A stretch of 64,000 nt of DNA, from assembly GCF_014836425.1 (NCBI RefSeq), contig NZ_JACSQW010000005.1:1-64000 (forward strand), given 5' to 3'. The DNA is from Limosilactobacillus avistercoris. Its GTDB lineage: Bacteria > Bacillota > Bacilli > Lactobacillales > Lactobacillaceae. Positions 35,161 to 44,931 of the stretch are shown piece by piece. Below the pieces are notes generated by a model. The model searched no databases and had not been told where the DNA came from. It saw nothing but the letters and a program-made list of their open reading frames with translations. Position numbers and translations under genes: made by a program. Each line of letters starts with the position of its first letter. Within the stretch, counting starts at the first letter, position 1.

Positions 35161-37686
35161 TTATTTCTGAAATCGATTGACAAATTCTGCGAGGTATTGG
35201 GTTGTTAAACTATACGGATGCTGGATCAGCTTTTCTGGACGACCTTGGGCAACAATCTGACCACCATTTCGGCCACCACGCGGTCCTAGATCAATCATGT
35301 AATCTGCATTTACCATTAGGTTAACGTCATGGGTAATAATGATAATTGTTGCGCCACGATCAATTAGCCGTTGCATTACTTGAAGGAGTACTTGAACATC
35401 TAGAGGATGAAGACCGACAGAGGGTTCATCAAAGACAAACAGGGTTGTTTTTTGCTGACGATTAAGGTGTTTAACAAGCTTTAAACGTTGCGCTTCTCCT
35501 CCAGAAAGGCTTGGTGTGCTTTCACCAAGATGAAGGTATCCCAGGCCAACTTCATCAAGAAGTTTTAATTCGCGTTGAATTTTAGGAACATCTTTGAAAA
35601 TCGGAATTGCATGGCGAACATCTAAATTTAATAGATCAACAATTGAATAATCATGCCACTTAACTTGTTGAATTTCCTTATTGTACCGGTCACCATTACA
35701 TACAGGACAAACCTGTTGCATATCGGGCAAATATTGAATGTCCAACGTTACTATTCCAGTTCCACCACAATTAGGACAAGCTCCCTGCTTATTATTGTAA
35801 GAGAAGTAACTTGCCGTCCAATGCTTCTCCTTAGCTGCGGGTTGAGCAGCAAAAAGGCGACGAAGATTATCCATAATACTGGTATAAGTTGCGACTGTCG
35901 ACCGGGTGCTTTTACCAACCGGAACGGCATCGACACTTACCACATTTTTAATTGGAGTTGTTAATTCCGTAACCTGTTTTGGTAATGGCTCTTTATTCTC
36001 CTGAGCTTTTAACGCTGGAACAAGGCTATCAAGGATTAAGCTAGTTTTTCCTGCACCCGAGAAGCCGGTAACTGCAGTGATTTGATTCGTCGGAATTGTT
36101 GCAGTTACTTTCTTTAAATTAAAGTAATTGGTGACAGTAAAGCTCGTTTTAGACGATGCATTTGTATTTGTAGTTTTACGGACTTTAATCTTTGCACTAC
36201 CGTTTAAGAATGGACCAATTAATGATTTTGGCTTTTTCCTTAGCTCTGCTGGAGTTCCTTGTTCAATAACATTTCCTCCTTCGGCCCCAGAACCAGGGCC
36301 AATTTCAATTACCCAGTCTGCCGCGTCAATAATATCAATATTATGATCGACAACGACCAGTGAATTTCCTTGATCAACAAGTTCATGAAAAACATGAAGA
36401 AGGCCATTAATATTATCGGGATGCAGTCCGATCGATGGTTCATCAAGGACATACAAAACACCGGTAGTTTGCGTTCGCAGCGTTCGCGCTAATTGAATTC
36501 GTTGCAACTCTCCAGTGGATAGAGTATTCCCGTTACGCGAAAGAGACAGATAATCTAAACCTAGTTCCAGTAACGGTCGAAAGTTATCATCAAATTGTTT
36601 AAAAATTGCGGTAGCCATCTTATTCATATTTGCAGGGAGTTCACTTAAAACATCCTGTTTCCACTGATTAAGCTCACCAAGTGTTAGGTCCGTAACTTCC
36701 GCAATATTTTTGCCACCGGCTAGTTGACTTAGTAATTCAGGGCGAAGTCGTGTGCCATGGCAAACGGGACAAGTAGATGTATGGAAAAATTCATTAATCC
36801 GTTGTTGCGCCCGAGCACTCTTACTTGTTTTAGCAGATTCAAGAACCGCAGCATGGGCATTTTCATACAAGGCGTTAAAGTCATGAAAAACGCGTCCAGT
36901 ACCTGAAACAAAGTCCATTTTATATTTTTTGCTGGGACCATTTAGCACGAAATCCTTCTCTTTTGCCGAGAGCTCCTTATATGGAACGTTAATTCGGACT
37001 CCAGCCTGCTCGGCAACTTGTGGCATAAAGTTCCGTCCCGGAAGGTGCCAAGACGCCACTGCACCTTGGTCGATCGTCAGATTTTCATCACCGATTAACT
37101 TATCTTCATCTAATTCTCGAACACGTCCGGTTCCCTGACACCGTTGACAGGCACCATCAGAATTAAAAGCAAAGTCTTCAGCACTAAAAGCATAAAACTT
37201 AGTTCCACACTCTGGACAAGTTACTAATCCCATCTCATCACCAGATTTACTCATTGCTTGAGCAATTTTTAGACTTGGTTTTAACCGGTGGCCATTTGGG
37301 CAAACTGGAGAACCGAGACGGGAGAAAATCAAACGAATAACATTAAAAATCTCACTCATTGTTCCTACCGTTGCCCGTTCTGAAGGAACTGAAGGACGTT
37401 GATGAAGTACAAGTGCGGAGGGAATATGTTTAACACTGTCAACCTGTGCTTGAGCACCAAGCTTAATGCGTCGCCGTGTGTAGGTTGACAGTGCCTCTAG
37501 ATAGCGGCGTGAACCTTCTTCGTATAAGATTCCCATTGCAAGTGAACTTTTCCCAGACCCTGATAAGCCAGAAATAGCCACAAATTGGTGCAATGGAATA
37601 TTAACATTAATATTTTTTAAATTATGGACGCGGCCACCCCGCACTTCAATTTCTGCGGGAATTGTTGTTGCTTTACTCTTATCCAA
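35161..37686 (-). CDS. UvrA-like ABC ATPase (UvrA2 class)
   Basis: About 841 aa. Two ABC halves: Walker A GLSGSGKSS and GFSGAGKTS, signatures LSTGELQRI and LSGGEAQRL, Walker B LYVLDEPS and LFVFDEPS. Zinc-finger CxxC pairs are present in both halves (CPECGTKF, CPNCGGTG, CPVCNGD), while the UvrB-binding region is reduced compared with the 940-aa UvrA. Such UvrA2 proteins are linked to resistance to DNA-acting drugs. TTG 37686 has AGAAGG at 8 nt; ATG 37728 is an alternative that overlaps fluC. Confidence 0.87.
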   Translation of the reverse strand: MDKSKATTIPAEIEVRGGRVHNLKNINVNIPLHQFVAISGLSGSGKSSLAMGILYEEGSRRYLEALSTYTRRRIKLGAQAQVDSVKHIPSALVLHQRPSVPSERATVGTMSEIFNVIRLIFSRLGSPVCPNGHRLKPSLKIAQAMSKSGDEMGLVTCPECGTKFYAFSAEDFAFNSDGACQRCQGTGRVRELDEDKLIGDENLTIDQGAVASWHLPGRNFMPQVAEQAGVRINVPYKELSAKEKDFVLNGPSKKYKMDFVSGTGRVFHDFNALYENAHAAVLESAKTSKSARAQQRINEFFHTSTCPVCHGTRLRPELLSQLAGGKNIAEVTDLTLGELNQWKQDVLSELPANMNKMATAIFKQFDDNFRPLLELGLDYLSLSRNGNTLSTGELQRIQLARTLRTQTTGVLYVLDEPSIGLHPDNINGLLHVFHELVDQGNSLVVVDHNIDIIDAADWVIEIGPGSGAEGGNVIEQGTPAELRKKPKSLIGPFLNGSAKIKVRKTTNTNASSKTSFTVTNYFNLKKVTATIPTNQITAVTGFSGAGKTSLILDSLVPALKAQENKEPLPKQVTELTTPIKNVVSVDAVPVGKSTRSTVATYTSIMDNLRRLFAAQPAAKEKHWTASYFSYNNKQGACPNCGGTGIVTLDIQYLPDMQQVCPVCNGDRYNKEIQQVKWHDYSIVDLLNLDVRHAIPIFKDVPKIQRELKLLDEVGLGYLHLGESTPSLSGGEAQRLKLVKHLNRQQKTTLFVFDEPSVGLHPLDVQVLLQVMQRLIDRGATIIIITHDVNLMVNADYMIDLGPRGGRNGGQIVAQGRPEKLIQHPYSLTTQYLAEFVNRFQK

Positions 37687-37706
37687 AAAAATACCTTCTT
37701 TCTTAG

Positions 37707-38045
37707 CTAAAGGTGCAATGCGATCCATGCTAGACAAAGTCCACCAAAATAAGTTAGGCAGCCGTAAAATAGCAAACTTTTCCATTGGCGTTCATTATAC
37801 ATAGTAATTAATTCAGTATTTAATGTTGAAAAAGTAGTATATCCACCTAGAAAGCCTGTTTCCCAAAAGAGCATGGTAAATTGACCACTTGGAAAATTAT
37901 GAATTAATAATCCTAAGCAAAACGCTCCAGTAAGGTTAATAAATAGTGTTGCCAATGGCCAATCAATTCGCGCTTTCTTCCAAAGGTAAGTAAATAGGTA
38001 GCGTAAAAGTGCCCCACAAGAAGCACCAAGACCAACTAAAATCAT
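37707..38045 (-). CDS. fluC: Fluoride channel FluC/CrcB, subunit 2
   Basis: 112 aa, four membrane helices. The family fingerprint GGYTTFSTLNTE and the N-terminal GASCGALLRY are present. It begins directly after its paralogue (stop and start adjacent, 38046/38045). Firmicute FluC pairs form antiparallel heterodimers that export fluoride. Its 3' end runs close to or into the UvrA2 start. Confidence 0.92.
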   Translation of the reverse strand: MILVGLGASCGALLRYLFTYLWKKARIDWPLATLFINLTGAFCLGLLIHNFPSGQFTMLFWETGFLGGYTTFSTLNTELITMYNERQWKSLLFYGCLTYFGGLCLAWIALHL

Positions 38046-38420
38046 CTATTCGTCCTCCATTTCAACTAGTAATTTAGCTAGGAGGTAACCAATTAATGCT
38101 GCAGAAAAACCGCCCAAAAGACTAACAAGGAAAAAACCACTACCAATTAAAAAATTAGTCTTTGCTAAGTTGATAACGCTAGTCGTAAAGGAGGAAAAGG
38201 TTGTGAATGCGCCAATTAATCCTGTTCCTAAGCCTAAGTTCAACCACCCTGCTAAAAGATCCCGTTCGATTACATAGTAGGTTAGAAATGACAATAAGAA
38301 GCAGCCGATTAGATTAGCAATCAAGATTCCCCATTCATTTAAATTAGTGCTGAATAAATAGCGGAAGATCCCACCAAAAAATGCAAAGCCAGCAACAGCA
38401 ATTAGATTTTTAATTTTCAT
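38046..38420 (-). CDS. fluC: Fluoride channel FluC/CrcB, subunit 1
   Basis: 124 aa, four helices; GAFTTFSSFTTSV is the pore-lining signature and GGIFRYLFS the N-terminal Arg motif. GGGGGATG precedes the ATG. First gene of the fluC-fluC-uvrA2 operon. I looked for a fluoride riboswitch in the upstream 100 nt and did not recognise one. Confidence 0.92.
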   Translation of the reverse strand: MKIKNLIAVAGFAFFGGIFRYLFSTNLNEWGILIANLIGCFLLSFLTYYVIERDLLAGWLNLGLGTGLIGAFTTFSSFTTSVINLAKTNFLIGSGFFLVSLLGGFSAALIGYLLAKLLVEMEDE

Positions 38421-38528
38421 TTTAATTCATCCCCCTATTTACACCAATCGATTTTACGCTTTGGATTACCGTTTGCCAATTTAAATCCCAACATCGTATA
38501 ATAATAGCCGAGAAAAGAGGAATTAATT

Positions 38529-38921
38529 ATGAAAATGCGAAGAATCGACCATGTTGTCTTGACCGTTAGTAACCTTGAAGAATCAATGCGTTTCTACCAT
38601 GAAGTATTTGATATGCCAGTAATCGATCAACAAAGTAATGATAGTGTAATTACTTTACGGTGTGGTCACCAATTAATCCGTCTTCAAAAGGCTGATCGAC
38701 CAACTAATTTGGTAGCCCAACGTCCAACTGTTGGATCCGCCGATCTTTGCCTTGTTGCTGGTGATAAGGTTGATGACATTATGCATCACTTTAATAGTTA
38801 CTATGTTGATGTTGTTGAAGGGCCGATAGAAAAACATGGGTCTGAGGGAGCAATGACTTCCATCTATGTTCACGATCCGGACAAGAATTTAATTGAAGTT
38901 GCGGTTTACGCAAATAAATAG
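38529..38921 (+). CDS. VOC-family (glyoxalase/dioxygenase fold) protein
   Basis: 130 aa; a single two-module VOC domain: DHVVLTVSNLEESMRFYHEVF at the start and a metal-ligand-like Glu in NLIEVAVY at the end. AGAGGAATTAATT precedes the ATG. Similar to small glyoxalase/bleomycin-resistance-like proteins; activity not predictable. Confidence 0.87.
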   Translation: MKMRRIDHVVLTVSNLEESMRFYHEVFDMPVIDQQSNDSVITLRCGHQLIRLQKADRPTNLVAQRPTVGSADLCLVAGDKVDDIMHHFNSYYVDVVEGPIEKHGSEGAMTSIYVHDPDKNLIEVAVYANK

Positions 38922-38947
38922 AAGAAGTTGAGAATTACATAATACAC

Positions 38948-38996
38948 AAAAAGTCTTCAATATTCAGGGAAACCGAATACTGGAGGCCTTTTTATG
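38948..38996. terminator. Probable bidirectional terminator
   Basis: AAAAGTCTTCAATATTC and GAATACTGGAGGCCTTTTT form an imperfect stem around AGGGAAACC. Confidence 0.5.
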
Positions 38997-39049
38997 CTTC
39001 TAGGAGAGCTCAGCGGCTAATTTCGTATTGAAAAACAAACTACTTCTTT

Positions 39050-40000
39050 TTAGTATCGCCAAAGTTCACCAATAATAATTACTATAATCAATAACCCGAG
39101 CCAACTTCGGTAATGGTCACGAAGAATCCCTAAATAGTCCCGAATCACAGTTAATGATTGAAATTTCCATGGTGTCCTACTAGGGCTTAGCGACCATTTT
39201 AAGCCTAGTCTCCGTAAATAGCTTTTGGTCCGTAATACATGAAAAGAACTAGTAACCACTACTACCTTTTGTTTCGGTTTAATCCGGCTTTGAAGCAACT
39301 TTTGACAATTTTGAAGGTTAGCCCACGTATTTTTTGCTTGTTCCTCTAATAATATTTTATTCTTAGGGATACCATGACTTATTAAGTAATCTGCCATTGC
39401 TTGTGCTTCCGATAATTGTGCTCCATGTAAAAGACCACCAGTAACAATAATGGTTGATTTATCATTTAATTGCCAACAGGAAATTGCTTGCTGTAAACGT
39501 GCCGCTAAGACTGGGGGAACTTTTTCGTGGCGTAAACCGGCACCAAGGACTATAAAATAATCCGCATTAACTGGCTTTGAAAACACTTGAAGGATAATTG
39601 TAGATCCCCAGAAAATCAATAAGCCCAATGTAGTAATACCGTTAACTACCCGCGCACAAAAAATAACTTGTTGTCCAAACCAAGAGAATTGTTCAGCAGG
39701 TTTAAACAATAGTGGAAGCCAAAAGACGAGATTAAGAAGGATTAAAGCAAAGGCCTTGTAATTATCCCTAACTAACCGACTTTCTTTGGAAAAGCGCCGA
39801 ATTAAAACAATGCTAATTAGTTCTAACCATGTCAGGAGACTAGCTGTCCCTAAACTAATTGCCGTTATTTTCTCTGGATAACAAATCTGACCACCAATTA
39901 AGATTAATAATATTCCAGTCCAGCAGAGAGCCCATTCATTCTTTTTCGGTAATGGCCACCATAAAAGGATAATTAACAATGCAAATGCAAAGATAATCAT
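39050..40000 (-). CDS. YdcF/ElyC-family (DUF218) membrane protein
   Basis: 316 aa. About five N-terminal membrane helices, then a DUF218 domain from residue 165: FIVLGAGLRHEKVPPVLAAR, GGLLHGAQLSEAQAMADYL, EEQAKNTWANLQNC and VVVTSSFHVLRTK, then a C-terminal helix. The family is implicated in envelope sugar metabolism (ElyC, SanA). Overlaps the aarF stop by 4 nt, so translationally coupled to it. Confidence 0.86.
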   Translation of the reverse strand: MIIFAFALLIILLWWPLPKKNEWALCWTGILLILIGGQICYPEKITAISLGTASLLTWLELISIVLIRRFSKESRLVRDNYKAFALILLNLVFWLPLLFKPAEQFSWFGQQVIFCARVVNGITTLGLLIFWGSTIILQVFSKPVNADYFIVLGAGLRHEKVPPVLAARLQQAISCWQLNDKSTIIVTGGLLHGAQLSEAQAMADYLISHGIPKNKILLEEQAKNTWANLQNCQKLLQSRIKPKQKVVVVTSSFHVLRTKSYLRRLGLKWSLSPSRTPWKFQSLTVIRDYLGILRDHYRSWLGLLIIVIIIGELWRY

Positions 40001-41766
40001 TTCTTACCGTACTCCTTTTTCCGCCGGCGATGTTTTCGGTACCGTTGAAGCAATTCACTAATTGCCATTGCTACTATGATAATAATTGCTAATGAGTAAC
40101 CTAAAACACCAAGACGATAAATGTGGGGATGATCGGAGCTTCCCTCTACCAACAAAGAAGAACCAACAATTATTGCTGCCAAAATAATTGCAACAATAAT
40201 CCGGTTAACAATTCGGCTAACCCATTTCAATAATTGGTCCTGATCAGAATAATGGAAATTAATTCGTGCATCCCCACCACCGACAGCGTCAAAGAAGGTA
40301 TTTAACTTTCCGGGCATTTGAGTAATCGCTTTGACGGCGCGATAACTACTCCACAAACTATTATCTAACTGAGTCCGGAAATTAAAATGTTGCTTTAAGT
40401 ATTGCTGACCAAATGGACGAGCAACTTCAAGCATTGAAAGGGATGGATCTAATTTAGCGATGATCGTTTCTAAAATACCAAAAGCCCGAACTAGCATCGT
40501 TACTTGAGAATCAATTTGCAAGTTGTTATTTTGGCATAGTTGAACAATTTGGTAGAGCATCTTGGTAAAATTAATGTCTGCCAAGCCTGCATTTAAGTAC
40601 GGACGTAAGAAACGGCCAAGATCACGATAAAATTTTTGCTCATCAAGGGGCCCGACTTGATCGCACATTGGAATAATTGATTGGCCAATTTCGTGAATGT
40701 CCTGTGAATTAATTGCTAACACAATTTTAGCGATCCCGTCCGCAGTTGATGGGGAAATCCGGCCCATCATTCCGAAGTCAATCCAAATAACCCGGTATGA
40801 GGGAAGTGCGACCTCTTTTTGATAACTAAAGTTAGTGTTACCGACTTGTTTTTCAACCTTTTTACTTACTTCAAACTGATCGTCCTGAGACTCAGATTTC
40901 GTTAATTTATGAATTAAAATATTTCCTGGATGCGGATCAGCTTGAAAGAAATGATCCACGAAGACCTGTTTAAGGAAGTTCTTTACTAAAGCTTGAGCGA
41001 TCTCATGACGAATCGTTTGTTGTGCTTTTGCCCGTTTCGGATCTTCCTTATCCAGAGGTTCGTTTGCTAAATGCTTGATACTCTTCCCTGGCATGAATTC
41101 GTTAACTAAAATCTTGGGTGCACAATATTCAAAATATACTTTAGGAACCCGAATGATTGACTGTCTATTATTAAGTCGGTAAAATTCAATACCATTTTTT
41201 GCTTCCTGGATTGTATCAATTTCACTTTTTAATGAGCTACTTAATGCATTAAAAATCTTAACCGGATCGACAACCGTAATCCCTGTTGGAACGTATTTTA
41301 ATAATTCGACAGCGCGCTTCAATAGTGTCAAATCGGTATCTACTAATTTTGTGACGTCAGGGTGCTGGATCTTAACTACTACAGGTGTTCCGTCTTTTAA
41401 CTCTGCATGGTGAACCTGCCCAATTGAAGCTGAAGCAAATGCCTTCTCATCAAAGCTTTTAAATACTTCACTGATTTTCTTTCCGGTTTCTGTTTCAAAT
41501 GTTGCTTTTACACTTGCAAAATCATCAGCTGGTACATCATCTTGTAGCTTACGAAAAGCTTTAATATACTCAGGGCTAACTAGATCTGAACGTGTAGAAA
41601 GAATTTGTCCCATCTTAATAAAGGTTGGACCAAGTTCTTCTAGTGCTTGGCACACTTCCTCTGGATTTTTTTGATGATAGAAATTACTGAGGAAATGGTA
41701 CTCACGCATGATCCTCATAATCCGGCGAAGACGTTTACCAGGAGATGCTACTGTTTCTTCAACCAT
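39997..41766 (-). CDS. ABC1/UbiB-type atypical kinase
   Basis: 589 aa. Family hallmarks: FIKMGQILSTR (KxGQ), the Ala-rich loop ASASIGQVHHAEL, VVVKIQHP lysine, QADPHPGNILI catalytic loop and IDFGMMGRI metal motif. Two C-terminal membrane helices. In lactobacilli, which lack ubiquinone, these proteins are thought to act on isoprenoid or lipid homeostasis; the substrate is unknown. GGGG about 10 nt upstream of the ATG; preceded by a CopY-like repressor 6 nt away. Confidence 0.9.
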   Translation of the reverse strand: MVEETVASPGKRLRRIMRIMREYHFLSNFYHQKNPEEVCQALEELGPTFIKMGQILSTRSDLVSPEYIKAFRKLQDDVPADDFASVKATFETETGKKISEVFKSFDEKAFASASIGQVHHAELKDGTPVVVKIQHPDVTKLVDTDLTLLKRAVELLKYVPTGITVVDPVKIFNALSSSLKSEIDTIQEAKNGIEFYRLNNRQSIIRVPKVYFEYCAPKILVNEFMPGKSIKHLANEPLDKEDPKRAKAQQTIRHEIAQALVKNFLKQVFVDHFFQADPHPGNILIHKLTKSESQDDQFEVSKKVEKQVGNTNFSYQKEVALPSYRVIWIDFGMMGRISPSTADGIAKIVLAINSQDIHEIGQSIIPMCDQVGPLDEQKFYRDLGRFLRPYLNAGLADINFTKMLYQIVQLCQNNNLQIDSQVTMLVRAFGILETIIAKLDPSLSMLEVARPFGQQYLKQHFNFRTQLDNSLWSSYRAVKAITQMPGKLNTFFDAVGGGDARINFHYSDQDQLLKWVSRIVNRIIVAIILAAIIVGSSLLVEGSSDHPHIYRLGVLGYSLAIIIIVAMAISELLQRYRKHRRRKKEYGKK

Positions 41767-41772
41767 TAGTAA

Positions 41773-42210
41773 TTAACCCCTTTTACAATTCATTTCCATT
41801 CCGGGAACACAGTTACATTCAACTACTTCAGGAGCTGTTTCCTTTTTCTTAGCCAACAACGTTTGAAGCTGGTCAATATCATTTTGGCTAAGGTTAACAT
41901 CTTCTATTACATGTTTTAAGGTTGCCCCAACATGCATTTCACAAATACTGTTAAAGAGATGGTCAGCAGCCTCGTTCATGGTAATTTGTTCCTTAATCAA
42001 TGGTGTATAGATAAAGCCACGGCCTTGTCGAGTTGTTTCCAAGGCCCCCTTTTCAACTAACCGCCGGAGTAAGGTCTTAATTGTTGCTGGTTTCCAATCA
42101 ACCTTTTGCTGGAGCAGTGCGATTACCTGAGTACTGGTCGATTTCCCTAGTGTCCAAATAATTCGCATTACCTGCCACTCTGCTGGTGTAATATCTGTTT
42201 TCTCTTCCAT
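41773..42210 (-). CDS. copY: CopY/BlaI-family repressor
   Basis: 145 aa. Winged helix (about residues 5-75: WQVMRIIWTLGKSTSTQVIALL, WKPATIKTLLRRLVEKG) and the C-terminal Cys motif CNCVPGMEMNC. The classical CopY motif is CxCx4CxC with four Cys; here only three Cys remain and spacing is longer, so copper response may be altered. A cop-box-like operator lies in its promoter. No copper ATPase is adjacent; aarF follows by 6 nt. Confidence 0.85.
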   Translation of the reverse strand: MEEKTDITPAEWQVMRIIWTLGKSTSTQVIALLQQKVDWKPATIKTLLRRLVEKGALETTRQGRGFIYTPLIKEQITMNEAADHLFNSICEMHVGATLKHVIEDVNLSQNDIDQLQTLLAKKKETAPEVVECNCVPGMEMNCKRG

Positions 42211-42232
42211 GAACTCACCTCATTTTAAAATC

Positions 42233-42242
42233 TACACCTGTC
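42233..42242. promoter_or_regulatory. Cop-box-like operator
   Basis: TACACCTGTC matches the CopY operator TACANNTGTA at all but the last base and lies 22 bp upstream of the copY start. Confidence 0.5.
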
Positions 42243-42358
42243 AATCAAGGGCGTCAAACGATTTCAGAATTAATTCAAATAATCATTGTAGCCTGTATTA
42301 AGACCTGCTAAACTACTGCTTTAGTTATCATAAATTTTACAAAAAGGAGTCGATGTTC

Positions 42359-43723
42359 TTGACTGACCAGCGAATTAGGCATGCCCTAATTATAATGGTT
42401 TTTGGAACTTTTTTTGGGATTCTTTGCTCAACCTTAATGAATATTGCGTTACCAACCTTCATGGCGGTCTTTCATATTAGCGAAGCCCATGTTCAGTGGG
42501 TTACGAACGGCTATATGCTGGTAAATGCACTGATGATCCCAGTTAGTTCTTATCTCATCAAAAGGTTTTCGTTTAAATGGTTATTTATCTTTTTTACGGG
42601 AATCTTTCTTTGTGGAACAATTATTGGTGGATTAGCAAATTCCTTTAATCTTTTAGTAATTGCCCGGATGATTCAGGCAATTGGTGCCGGAATGATGATG
42701 CCACTAGTTAATGTGCTAGCAATTCGATATGCGCTTCCCGGTAAAAAAGGACGGATAATGGGAATTATCGGTTTGGCATTTAACTGTGCACCTATTCTTG
42801 GGCCGGCAGTGTCAGGCTTTATGCTTGATTATCTTTCATGGCGGTACTTGTTTATTTTAATCATTCCATTTGCGGTCATTACCTTACTCTTATCGCTATG
42901 GATGCTCCCATACATTCCTCATAACGAGTTCCCCCAATTTAATAGTTTTGGTTTTACAATAATTACAATTGGTTTATGGGCACTATTGATGGGGCTCTCC
43001 AATGTTTCGAGCTTTCCCCTCTTATCATTTAATGTTGGGGGAATGACAATTATTGGTTTGGCATTTATTATTCTTTTCTATATTAACCAACGTAAGAGTA
43101 GTCATCCACTAATTAACCTTGGTGTTTTTGAACATCGGCAATTTCTCTTGGCAACGGTAATTAATATGTTAATTACGGCTACGATGTATGGTAATGCGAT
43201 CCTAATTCCTCTTCTGGTACAAATCGTTCTTGGTGAAAGTACGGTGATTTCAGCGATTGCCATTCTTCCAGGTGCCATTCTTACTGGATTATTGTCAACT
43301 ACCAGTGGGAGATTCTATGATCGCTACCCAATTCAATGGCTTGTCGGTGCTGGGCTTTTGATTGATATTATTGGGACAACAGGCCAAGCAATGATTGGTG
43401 CCCGAAGTTCGGTAATAATCATTACCGTCTTTCAGACCGTTCGGCAGTTTGGTCTAGTTACAATGTTAATTCCCTTGCAAACACAGGCGCTCTCCCTTTT
43501 ACCAAACGAAATTGTTCCCGATGCGGTAGCTTGTTTCAATACCCTTCGGCAAATTGCGGCTGCGTTTGGAACTGCCCTCATCGTTTCAGTTGTTGGGATT
43601 GTTAACCACCTTGTTCACAGTTCAACATCCCATTTAGGAATTCAATCCGGATTTGCCTTTTGTTTAGTCCTCCTCCTACTATCACTTGTTTTAAGTAGAA
43701 AACTATATCATAAGATAAAATAA
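42359..43723 (+). CDS. DHA2-type MFS drug efflux transporter
   Basis: 454 aa from TTG 42359, because AAAAAGGAG has 9-nt spacing to it and only 3 to the ATG at 42353. Fourteen predicted helices; motif A-like and motif C regions ARMIQAIGAGMMMP and GPAVSGFMLDYLSWR are intact. Proton-driven export of lipophilic cations or drugs is the family role. Divergent from copY. Intact counterpart of the broken MFS gene at 21220. Confidence 0.88.
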   Translation: MTDQRIRHALIIMVFGTFFGILCSTLMNIALPTFMAVFHISEAHVQWVTNGYMLVNALMIPVSSYLIKRFSFKWLFIFFTGIFLCGTIIGGLANSFNLLVIARMIQAIGAGMMMPLVNVLAIRYALPGKKGRIMGIIGLAFNCAPILGPAVSGFMLDYLSWRYLFILIIPFAVITLLLSLWMLPYIPHNEFPQFNSFGFTIITIGLWALLMGLSNVSSFPLLSFNVGGMTIIGLAFIILFYINQRKSSHPLINLGVFEHRQFLLATVINMLITATMYGNAILIPLLVQIVLGESTVISAIAILPGAILTGLLSTTSGRFYDRYPIQWLVGAGLLIDIIGTTGQAMIGARSSVIIITVFQTVRQFGLVTMLIPLQTQALSLLPNEIVPDAVACFNTLRQIAAAFGTALIVSVVGIVNHLVHSSTSHLGIQSGFAFCLVLLLLSLVLSRKLYHKIK

Positions 43724-43767
43724 ACGGTCAGCAACTTCATTATTGAAGTATGTTGACCGCTTTTTTA
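43724..43767. terminator. Bidirectional terminator
   Basis: CGGTCAGCA-ACTTCA and TGAAGT-ATGTTGACCG around TTAT, followed by CTTTTTT. Confidence 0.8.
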
Positions 43768-44103
43768 AAAAATAAAATTAACCAGAAGAATATAGCTGAC
43801 CGTTCCTAATAGTAAAGACAGACTCATATTACGTTTCCAAAGGTGAACAATGACTGTAATAACGCTTGCAATAATTTCTGGTAAACCATAATTACCGCTC
43901 AAGAAATGGACATTGCGGAAACAATATACCACAAGCATCCCCATGATTGCCGGTGGAAGGAATTTCCCTAATCCTTCAATAAACGGACTCAAGTCTTCCT
44001 TACCGTTTCGTTGGTGATCAAAGATGAGGAATGGCGTAAAGCGGTTAAAGAAGTTTGCTACGGCAGCAATTGCAATTGAAACAATTTGTTGAACAACCGA
44101 CAT
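43765..44103 (-). CDS. azlD: Branched-chain amino acid exporter subunit AzlD
   Basis: 112 aa, about four membrane helices; NRFTPFLIF and LGKFLPPAIMGMLVVYCFR are typical of AzlD. It follows azlC by one base. The partner azlC has a stop codon, so the export pair is probably not functional. Confidence 0.87.
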   Translation of the reverse strand: MSVVQQIVSIAIAAVANFFNRFTPFLIFDHQRNGKEDLSPFIEGLGKFLPPAIMGMLVVYCFRNVHFLSGNYGLPEIIASVITVIVHLWKRNMSLSLLLGTVSYILLVNFIF

Positions 44104-44104
44104 C

Positions 44105-44800
44105 TTATTTTTCCTCCTTTGCCCGTCGTTTTGTTAGGTAGTAATATTCAACGACTAGAAGAAGTAGTGTTACTACTAAGAAGCAGGTTTTACCGACTAA
44201 TAACAAACTAATAATCGTAATCAGCACTCCACTAATTGAACTAATATGGCTGTCTTCCTTAAGAAATTGATCTAGTGCTAAAACAATAAAGAGGGCAGTC
44301 ATTACAAAATCAAGTCCTTTAATCTGGATTTGAAGGAGGCTTCCAAGAAATCCCCCAAGGAAAGCTCCAAGGACCCAATAACCCCAATCAAGAAGAGTGA
44401 TCCAAGTATTAACTTTAACCTGACTCATCCCCTCTGGAATCTCGGTGTAATAGTTAAGCACAAAGGTTTCGTCCGTCAGACCAAAGATTAATAACCATTT
44501 TCGCCAACCGGCGTGACGATATTACTTCAACATTGATAAAGCATAAAATGATTGACGAAAGCCAACCACTAAAGTAATTAAGAGAACATTCAACGGATTA
44601 AAGTGTTGAACTAGCATATTGGCAATCACGAATTCAACCGAGCCACCATAAATTGTTAAGGCCATTAGTGTTGGATACCAAAAAGAAAAACCAAGGTTAT
44701 GCATGTAAAGGCCATACCCAAGTCCTAATGTTACATAACCAAATAATACCGGAATTGATCGTTGTAATGCGAACCGAAATTCTCCCTGCATCATTTTCAT
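44105..44800 (-). pseudogene. azlC: azlC, interrupted by an in-frame stop
   Basis: The two halves (44800-44525 and 44521-44105) share one frame and are separated only by TAA at 44522-44524, within FYALSMLK-stop-YRHAGW. Together they make a normal 231-residue AzlC with five to six helices, including GYGLYMHNLGFSFWYPTLMALTIYGG (split here by the reader). The stop falls after about 92 residues. A single base change explains it. Confidence 0.88.
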
Positions 44801-44890
44801 AAGCTACTCCCCAATTAGTTTTATTTATTCTTAATAAGAACTAAATTCACAATTCATATTGTATCATTTAAGAGCACTTATATATATGAC

Positions 44891-44921
44891 AAAAGCACGC
44901 TCCCGTTAAGGACACGTGCTT
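44891..44921 (-). terminator. Terminator of the NAD(P)-binding protein gene
   Basis: Minus strand AAGCACG-15 nt-CGTGCTTTTG. Confidence 0.6.
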
Positions 44922-44931
44922 CAATCAAAAC

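Noticed and set aside
38421..38528. Fluoride riboswitch upstream of fluC
   Set aside because: The conserved pseudoknot segments could not be recognised in either strand.
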